In this document: positions 57,610-64,000 of the stretch, one piece after another
How the letters are laid out: every line of letters begins with the position of its first letter
Position numbering within the stretch: the stretch's first letter is position 1
Origin: Sycon ciliatum
Lineage: Eukaryota > Porifera > Calcarea > Leucosolenida > Sycettidae
Length of the DNA stretch: 64,000 bases
Assembly: GCF_964019385.1 (NCBI RefSeq)
Contig: NC_088653.1
Span: 12,021,479-12,085,478 of the forward strand
Direction of reading: 5' to 3'
The notes under the pieces: generated by a model
The model's database searches: none
The model's input: only the letters and a program-made list of their open reading frames with translations
What the model was told of the DNA's origin: nothing
Program-made: the position numbers and the translations under genes

Positions 57610-58506
57610 CAGGTAGACTCCCTCTAATTCGAATACGGTATAATTCGAACATTCCGTGTAATTCGAACTTTTTCGTCGTACCGATCTTCTGCAAGTCACT
57701 TCAAGTCAAAATCGAATGCATAATTCGAAGTACGAAAAGTGCGCCGGTTGGATAATTCGAACCCAGTCTTTGTACAGAAGAGCTGTTTACAGTACATTGG
57801 CTATGTCCTTTGAACGCTTATTTCGAATTGAGACTGAGTTGCTATCCTTGTAATTCGAAGTTCATTCTTTTCTCCTCCTCTAGCCAAGAGAAGCTCAAAA
57901 ATCGATCAATAGTCCGCTGCAGGATCGACTATAGCGTTCAAGAAACCCACCTTCTCTCGAAATTTGATTCAAGCCCGTGCGAGGCAAATTGCAAAGGTTT
58001 GATTGAAGACGACTTTTTCCAGGTCGCTGACTCTCTTCGCGGATCTCGATGGCCTTTCTTGCCGCGCCAGCTCGTGCGCGGAGGTGGTGGCGCACAACAA
58101 CACCATTGTCGTAAATATTGTCGATGCCTATGCTTCACTTCGGTTCTTCAGAACGATGTGCTGCTGTCCGACGGCCTTTCATGACGCGGATTAGGCAGCG
58201 CAGTTCTTTTCCGTTGAAATTGTTTCAGGAAAGCTGCAGTGGCTGTTACTTCTTCACTAGAAGATGAAGATAATGTCAAAATGATTTTGTCGATCCAGTG
58301 TTTTGATGATCCGTTGTACATGACCGGTACGACCACCTATGTTTCGTTGATGCAAATAAAAATGTGCAAAAAATATTCAGCATACGATTTCAAGCATTTT
58401 GACATACATATCAGTGCATGGGGCTGCATTTGGATAATTAGAAGTTCTGGATAATTCGAAGTTAGGGCCTGGCAATTTGAGGTTCGAATTAAAGGGAGTC
58501 TACCTG
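57610..58506. mobile_element. Pogo/Tigger-like element, 897 bp
   Basis: 24-bp inverted ends CAGGTAGACTCCCTCTAATT (mirrored with one mismatch at 58483-58506), flanked by TA. ATAATTCGAA motifs repeat near both ends, a common pogo-family feature. No intact transposase was found; the inside may be a decayed or non-autonomous form. It lies in the receptor's intron. Confidence 0.88.
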
Positions 58507-58556
58507 TAGTTGCATTGTCGCGAGACGAGGTTGATAATAATGCCATGGAATGGTGT

Positions 58557-58582
58557 GTGTGTGGGGGGGGGGGGGGGGGGGA
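58557..58582. repeat. GT and G run
   Basis: GTGTGTGTG followed by about 18 G. Isolated. Confidence 0.9.
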
Positions 58583-58947
58583 ACCCAGTGTTTCGGGCAG
58601 CTCATGGTACTCTGCCACTTGCATCCTCGAGAAACCGTGTGGCGCCGAAGAACGGCCAGACTACAATTTCACCAAGGTCTAGGCTGGAATTTTTGCAGAT
58701 AAGAACGGAAATTGTAATGTACACTCACTGTCTCAGAAAAAACTCTGCAGAATTCCACGTCTGGGTGGTACAGTGCAGGCAACTGCAATCCGACCGACCC
58801 CTGAGCTCACTTCGCAAAGACCCAACACGGGATTGTAAAACTACGAAATAGAGACCGCTAGAATGTGAACGCACTGCTCAGGGGGTCGGATTCCGTAGTT
58901 TCACGGTAGGTCAAAACATGTCAACAGCTGGCACAGTGTCAACTAGG

Positions 58948-59323
58948 CTGTCCCCGGGGAAAATTGCAATTCCGCGGCCGCGTTTTTTTCCGCGTTTTTT
59001 GCGATTTTTTAAAAGACCGCGTTTTCCGCGATTTTCCCGCGTTTTTTGAACTTTTTTGTTGCACTACACGTGCACACAGTGCACTGTTCGGTCAGCAACG
59101 TCTCATCGTGGCGGCTTTTTACTCAAATATGACGAGTGCTTACACCAGAGACTTGTAACTGATTGATTTCACTACATACTCACTGAAAATTGCCGCACAT
59201 CAATATTATTCACCGCATATTTACCGCATATTTACCGCAAATTCACCGCAAATTATGCCATATTATGCCGCGTTTTTCCCCGCGTTTTTTGCGATTTTTT
59301 TCCGCAATTTTCCCCGGGGACAG
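58948..59323. mobile_element. MITE with CTGTCCCCGGGG ends and 6-bp duplication
   Basis: Inverted ends CTGTCCCCGGGGAAAATTGC and its mirror, flanked by ACTAGG on both sides (58942-58947, 59324-59329). The interior is rich in CGCGTTTTTT and CCGCATATTTA repeats. It is the intact relative of the copy at 55313-55632. The superfamily is not clear from a 6-bp target. Confidence 0.88.
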
Positions 59324-59329
59324 ACTAGG

Positions 59330-60034
59330 TGCCCATACATGTATGCGTTCCCATGCAACACTGTCACATGATTGCACTGGTACATGCATGTGAACTAAGC
59401 GTCCCCGTGCATACAGTGACATGTGACATTCTTATTCCATGGTTAGTCAGACATTGTATGGTTACTGTAAAACAGCTAGTTTTAGCGACGGTGATGATTA
59501 AATTTTAGCGATTTTAACGAAAGCAGTGCTTTCGCTAACGTTTTGCCGCGCCAATCGAAATGTTGCGTCTGCAGTACAGTACCAATCATCCTTCTTCAGG
59601 CCTTCGTGTAAGAAAAATCCAGGAGAGTGAACAACCACTCTCGCTATCCTCTCAAGGAGAGTGGTGGGAGAAGCAGTTCCCTGCCAAATCCCCCCCCCCC
59701 CCTCCCCCAAAATCGCTCCCCTTATTTGTCCAAGGCGAGCACGATACAAGCAGATGCTCTGCTTCTTGAAACTCGGATCGCTAAAGTATTTCATCGCGAA
59801 TTGGTCCATATTCAGAAAACGCCAAACACCGTACCCGCTAAAATAACCCATTTCACTGTACTAGAAAAAAGAACAAAACGACTATGTTCGCGAAATATTT
59901 ATAAGAACGGGCCAGGCTGGTAGGAGAAGCCCAAAGTCACGCAGAACGCACAGCTGCCCTCGTTACACCGCGACCCAGTGCTTTCTGTGCTAGCCTATTC
60001 GCAGTCAAAGGGCTAAATTGAATAGCTACTTTAC
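59330..60034. other. Receptor intron, unassigned
   Basis: Only a C run with CCTCCCCC (59690-59706) and no exon or repeat recognised. A pair GTTAGCGA-like at 59480-59545 and 59790-59860 is suggestive of another worn inverted repeat but too weak to call. Confidence 0.4.
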
Positions 60035-60187
60035 CTGTATGCGTAGATTTTGACTGCCTATTCCGGTGCTGACTCTGTTGCCAGTAGTTGGTGGTTGCCA
60101 GGACAACCGCTATCGCGATAGCGATGCATCCCAAGGCAGCCGAAATGGCAATGTTCGTTACTTGGACACTGGAAAGACTGGTGCTTA
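60035..60187 (-). CDS. Ig-domain receptor, transmembrane exon
   Basis: A 153-bp exon, phase 1 at both ends (acceptor TTCAG| at 60188, donor |GTAAAG at 60034). It encodes VSTSLSSVQVT, then a 22-residue hydrophobic helix (IAISAALGCIAIAIAVVLAT), then a polar, basic start of the tail (NYWQQSQHRNRQSKS). This is a typical single-pass type I segment with the stop-transfer side inward. The acceptor lies only about 20 bases from a (CT)n run on the gene's strand. Confidence 0.85.
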
Positions 60188-60203
60188 CTGAACATCGAGA
60201 AAA

Positions 60204-60401
<198 letters not shown>

Positions 60402-60819
60402 CGAGTGAGTGTCGAGAACTGCCGCTCGCGAAAATCTATTACTCATATACGATAGGGTTCATGACTTACATCTTATTCCCATTGTTTCATTCTGCTACAT
60501 TGCTCCAAACATATCCGATTAGAATGTTCCTTACAGTCCATTCGTAAAAGATGAGCTCTGGCTCGAGCGAGCCTCCGTTTTTGCTGATTTTTCGTGATTT
60601 TATCGCATGCGTGCAGTGCCGATAAATTTGAAATTTGGAAAAAGGGTCCAAAACAGTACCTTGATTGGGGTTCGAACCGCACAATGCACTGTTGCAAGGG
60701 GAGTGAAACTGCAACGTTTGGGTTTGTCCCAACGTCAAACACAAGACTCCACTCAACAGCTCCAGACAACGACTGAGGTTTATTTACAAGAAGAAGGAAA
60801 GATAAAGATAAACTGTCCA

Positions 60820-61045
60820 GGATTTTCATGGTTTCCCCCCCCCCCCCCCCCCCGATTCAGTGCGTTTTTGGGGCAAAACTTGCTTTCCCTACCCGTGCCA
60901 TTTTCTAAGGGTGGCGGAGGTGCAAGGGAGTGAAACAGCCTGGATCTTAATGGTTCTTCCCCCCAATTCCGTGCGTTTTGGTACAAAACCTGCTTTTCTT
61001 ACCGGTGCCATTTTCTGAGGGTGGCGGAGGTGCAAGGGTGATTGA
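60820..61045. repeat. Tandem duplication of ~110 bp beside an Ig exon
   Basis: Two copies share GTGCGTTTT, TACCCGTGCC/TACCGGTGCC ATTTTCT and AGGGTGGCGGAGGTGCAAGG. Each has a C run (60834-60853 is the longest). It lies just 3' of the Ig exon on the gene's strand. Confidence 0.85.
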
Positions 61046-61080
61046 TACGACGCGGCTAGGGATAGCGTTTTGATCATCAC

Positions 61081-61401
61081 CCTCCGAGCGGTACACCTCT
61101 CCCTGGCTGACGGCCCAGCAGGAGAAACCGTCCAACTCGCGGGCGCTGGCCGGATTCACCGCGACGAGCGTGGTGCTCGTCTCGTAGTAGGTGCCTGCTC
61201 GCCGGTGCGATGACAAGCGGAAACGCGCCGACTCCGTGACTAGCATCTTGTTCGTGTCGAGCCAGGATACCCGCGCCGGCAGGCTTGACATGCAGGCACA
61301 GGTCACCGACTCTCCGAGGACCCGCTCCAAACTGAGGCTGTCGGCCGAGAGGACATTGAGCAGGATGTGGCCGCGATTCTGGATGCTCAGCTTCGGCGTA
61401 A
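61081..61401 (-). CDS. Ig-domain receptor, second Ig exon
   Basis: A 321-bp exon with phase 1 at both ends (acceptor TGCAG| at 61402, donor G|GTGATG). One exon equals one Ig domain: B-strand SVTCACMSS, C-strand Trp in ARVSWLDTNK, F-strand Cys in LDGFSCWAVSQGEV. Sequence starts VTPKLSIQNRGHILLNVLSA. Symmetrical phase 1 exons are the rule for animal Ig domains and allow exon shuffling (family knowledge). It likely folds next to the membrane, since the next exon is transmembrane. Confidence 0.85.
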
Positions 61402-61997
61402 CTGCACGAGAGCGGCAAGAAACACGCACGCACACGCGCACACACATGCAAACACACACGTACACTCACACATGCAAACCCAGACGCACACGCATGCACA
61501 TGCACACACAAGAACACATTGATGTGAATAGAAGCCTAGTCTGACATCGCCTTCTATAGGATTAAGCCCGACTTTAACTCCGTATATTGGTGCCGGGGTC
61601 CCAACGTATCCAAACACTCAACAGAATACTATCAGTTATAGTTACATAACGTTATATTACTGAAACGGAAAGCCATCTTTGTCTCCGATCCAAAACAACA
61701 ACTCGCGGAGCAACCAAAGAACAACTAAACTGAAAAGAAGAACCATATGCTTCAAAACCAATACACAAACCCGGCCCGTATCGCGTATGCCAGCGACACG
61801 TGCATGAAAGCAAGGACAGAATCCAGACAAGTAGCTTTCATGAAAAGTGCGTAGCGTTCATACCTGAATGCTAACCCGCAATACAAATCACGTACTACAA
61901 GGGACTACTGCGCCATACGCACGCATTCAAACAAAGAAGCGCAGTAGGCACGCATTCAAATAAAGCTGTAGACATGTACTGCATAAATCTCCAAGTA

Positions 61998-62359
61998 CCG
62001 TAAAATCCCGCCAGAGCGCCCCGTCTCTCCCATCCGCCCCTCCCTGACTTTTTGTCAGGGAGGTGTATCTTCGTATGACTCTCTGCTGCTGTACTGTACT
62101 GCAGACGCGTGCTTGAACCCGTTGGAAATGTACGCAACAGTGCCCACCCTCTTGACCAAGGATTGCACAAACCCTGAGTTTTGACGGGTCTGTACGACTC
62201 CTGGCTCCTGACCTTTGGTCGGTGTACGACATGCACGGACAGTTTTCGTAGCGTGAGTACTTTTTCATGCAGTACTGAATGCGGCAAGTAGGACTCGCCC
62301 ATCCGGCCCTCCCTAACGAAGCGTCGAGGAGGTAGGGGCGCTCTGGCGGGATTTTACGC
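61998..62359. mobile_element. TA-flanked MITE, 362 bp
   Basis: Inverted ends CCGTAAAATCCCGCCAGAGC and GGCGCTCTGGCGGGATTTTA, TA on both sides; the CCGTAAAATCCCGCCAGAGCG end matches mariner-type MITEs in style. CATCCG and CCCTCCCT are mirrored inside. It lies in the receptor intron. Confidence 0.85.
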
Positions 62360-62639
62360 TACTCATACAAACTGTGCAGTGCTGCAAAGGTACAAATAAA
62401 TAATTATCAAACAAATATCAATGGGCAGGTCAGCGACACCGTAGCTAGGTGTCTTGTATTAAAAGCCTGTCTCATATAGAAGCCTGTCTTGAATAGAAGC
62501 CTGATTTTCAAGATACACTGTCGGCACATAAGCCTGGTTTTAGTGTTGACACACATAGAAATACCTGTCTTGTGTAGAAGCCGGTCTCATATAGAACCCC
62601 CAAAAAAGTCCTCTACACGACGTTATTGTGTATAAACTA

Positions 62640-62960
62640 TATTCGGCAGCTGACCTAGTTTCACATTCACATGCTCCCTGATGAAGAACCAAGGACGAAA
62701 ATTTGGAGATATAAATAAATTTGGGAGATCCAGAGCTCACCGACTGGTCAGTTTGAGCACTCTAGGTATGTGCAATGTGATAAAAAAAAACTTAAAAAAA
62801 CTCTGGCAAGTTACAGGTACGTTCGGGCCGGGTAACAAATCTGGCTTCGGAATTTTTTATATTTTTCATTGCTATCAGGTTCGGCCTCATTTTCTCTGTA
62901 CTGCGCTGATGAGTCCACAAAGGACGAAACAGTTCCGTCTGCAGATTGAGGAAAATTGGA
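62640..62960 (+). mobile_element. PLE terminal fragment with two hammerhead motifs
   Basis: GGTATGTGCAATGTGATAAA (62764-62783) matches the 5' region of the PLE at 42.68-42.71 kb. Two related blocks (CTGATGA..GGACGAAA then TTGGAGATA) about 230 bp apart look like the tandem terminal repeats of a PLE. No coding part is left. It lies in the receptor intron, in antisense. Confidence 0.65.
62901..62944 (+). ncRNA. Hammerhead ribozyme, minimal type I
   Basis: All invariant parts are present: CTGATGA (62906-62912), stem II GTCC/GGAC (62913-62916 with 62922-62925) around ACAAA, GAAA (62926-62929), a two-pair stem III (C930 with G937, closing A with U938) and the cleavage triplet GTC ending at 62939. 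Stem I pairs CTGCG (62901-62905) with TGCAG (62940-62944) including one G-U. Minimal hammerheads of this shape are known from Penelope-like elements, where they process the RNA. Predicted cut after C62939. Confidence 0.75.
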
Positions 62961-63030
62961 GATACATTTTATGATTTGAGTGTAAGACCGTGGTGGTGAT
63001 GAAGAAGATTGAGGCGTGCACAGTACTCAC

Positions 63031-63324
63031 CGACAATGTGAACGGTAGAGCTCGCCGAGTGCGCCGTGCCTGCCAGGAAACACGTGAACACACAGCTGTG
63101 TTGAGGTGCCACTTCCGCTATCGTTAGCGTACTGTATGCCAGGCCGGTGGTGGTGTTCCGCTGCTCCCGTATGCTCATCTTTCCAGTGGCTAGCCAGGCG
63201 GAGAACGATTCAGTGCACACGCCGTCCGCGCGCCAGGAGATGGGCGAGGTGAGTGACGAGCAAGTGACCGGCACTGTGTCGTTAACGTGAACGTTCTGGC
63301 GTGACGGTGAAACGAGATTTATGC
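63031..63324 (-). CDS. Ig-domain receptor, first recognised Ig exon
   Basis: A 294-bp exon, phase 1 at both ends (acceptor TTCAG| at 63325, donor G|GTGAGT). It encodes one Ig domain: GINLVSPSRQNVHVNDTV, B-strand VTCSSLTS, C-strand Trp (ISWRADG), F-strand region HSCVFTCFLAG, ending SSTVHIV. Three further cysteines (including GVC and the extra one in SCVFTC) could form an additional bridge. It joins in phase with the exon at 61081-61401 across a 1.6-kb intron. Type I receptor or adhesion protein; ligand unknown. Confidence 0.85.
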
Positions 63325-63350
63325 CTGAACAAACGCATGTATACGTCCAC

Positions 63351-63425
63351 GCACACATACACATACACACACATGCATGCAAGTAAACACATGCGCAAAC
63401 GCACACACAAGCACACGCACGCGAG

Positions 63426-63462
<37 letters not shown>
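63351..63462. repeat. CA microsatellite upstream of the Ig exon
   Basis: CA-rich run on the plus strand (UG on the gene's strand), ending within about 25 bases of the 3' splice site at 63325. Confidence 0.95.
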
Positions 63463-63463
<1 letters not shown>

Positions 63464-63506
63464 TGCGTGCATCATTAGAGACGTTCTGCTACCCAGAACT
63501 ACGTAC

Positions 63507-63591
63507 CAAACTCCGTGTCAACTGCGGTGAAGCTTGACACGGATTTTTCGTACGTTGCGCTGGTTCTGCTGTGCGTAGCATGCGCTAGCAT
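63507..63591 (-). CDS. Possible first or upstream exon of the Ig receptor
   Basis: A donor G|GTACGT at 63506 leaves in phase 1, fitting the Ig exon. In that frame the sequence reads MLAHATHSRTSATYEKSVSS then FTAVDTEF from an ATG at 63591, with a stop further upstream. The start is not a convincing signal peptide, so the true exon may begin at a splice acceptor inside (CACAGCAG|) with the signal peptide outside the window. Confidence 0.35.
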
Positions 63592-63961
63592 GCTTGAACT
63601 CCCCGCCACGTGCACTCTGTCCGCTCAGTTTTCACACGAAGACCAGTCCATGTGAAGCGCGCTTCACACGGAAAACGGTATGAAAAAATCCGTATGAAAC
63701 TTGATCGTGTACCGCGGCGAGGCTTCCATACGTACTTTGGTACGTTTTACCGTGTGGCAGAACCTTACTACTATGTCTCTTTTCCTCAGAGCTCAATCTA
63801 CCAGAACAGACAGGTTAATCAAGGTCACGAAGGTTTCTTTCCGGATGAAGTAATCCCGATAAATTTCCTGCAAGTTCCCAAGGAAACTCCTTGATGGGCA
63901 CCCGAGCATTTAGGCAATCAGCCAAGAAGACCTGAAATGTGAACTCTCCTTGTACGTGCAC

Positions 63962-63966
<5 letters not shown>
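63592..63966. other. Unassigned end of the window
   Basis: A plus-strand open frame (63610-63894) crosses a small palindrome (GTGAAGCGCGCTTCACAC). It shows no domain and no family that I know. Repeat or intron sequence is likely. Confidence 0.35.

Positions 63967-64000
<34 letters not shown>
63967..64000. repeat. GT microsatellite, cut by the window edge
   Basis: Pure GT to the last base. Confidence 0.97.

Noticed and set aside
63610-63894. A 94-codon plus-strand gene
   Set aside because: No domain, it crosses a palindrome, and lies beside the receptor's 5' side; chance or repeat is more likely.

Overview
This window looks like nuclear DNA from an animal, probably an early-branching or other invertebrate; a sponge is my guess, but nothing here proves it. 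Three host loci support the animal call. They are a spliced KDM2-type JmjC histone demethylase (minus strand, 23.2-24.9 kb), a single-exon NACHT-LRR (NLR) gene (plus strand, 31.2-34.3 kb) and a spliced immunoglobulin-domain membrane receptor (minus strand, 55.9-63.6 kb). A fourth, weaker minus-strand locus lies at 53.0-53.5 kb. Most other sequence is mobile elements, often nested, plus micro- and minisatellites.

Layout. 0-6.4 kb: a G-rich minisatellite, then a small TA-flanked (pogo/Tigger-like) MITE that received a second MITE and later a whole-looking Ty3/gypsy element with matching LTRs. 6.7-7.4 kb: a 46-bp minisatellite. 8.4-11.9 kb: a MITE, a copy of a larger dispersed repeat, a hammerhead-like motif, and a fold-back element holding a dead LINE 3' fragment. 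12.4-22.7 kb: a broken BEL/Pao element with a hAT-type MITE in its 5' LTR and an ISL2EU/Harbinger-type transposon in its coding part, which itself carries another 8-bp-target-site element. 23.2-24.9 kb: two KDM2 exons with a TTAA MITE between them. 26.5-30.1 kb: a 3.6-kb element with ~750-bp inverted arms, whose insertion site exists nearly empty at 9.4 kb.

31.2-34.3 kb: the NLR gene, whose last ~25 codons come from a MITE end, followed at once by a 43-bp minisatellite. 36.0-38.0 kb: a 2-kb minisatellite of 15- and 14-bp modules, with G-tract minisatellites and MITEs around it. 39.8-48.9 kb: a Penelope-like element with a GIY-YIG endonuclease, a two-ORF LINE, and an inverted Penelope end split by a 1-kb DNA element. 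49.2-55.7 kb: more MITEs and CA-rich tandem repeats. 55.9-63.6 kb: the Ig receptor, whose introns hold a pogo-like element, several MITEs and a Penelope fragment with a well-formed hammerhead ribozyme core.

The host genes do not form a unit. The receptor and NLR are plausible sensors of outside or inside signals, and KDM2 is a chromatin enzyme. A pattern across the two spliced genes is that UG-rich or CU-rich microsatellites sit just upstream of five of the six well-supported 3' splice sites. Coordinates of exons come from reading splice signals and reading-frame phase by eye, and element ends from inverted repeats and target-site duplications.
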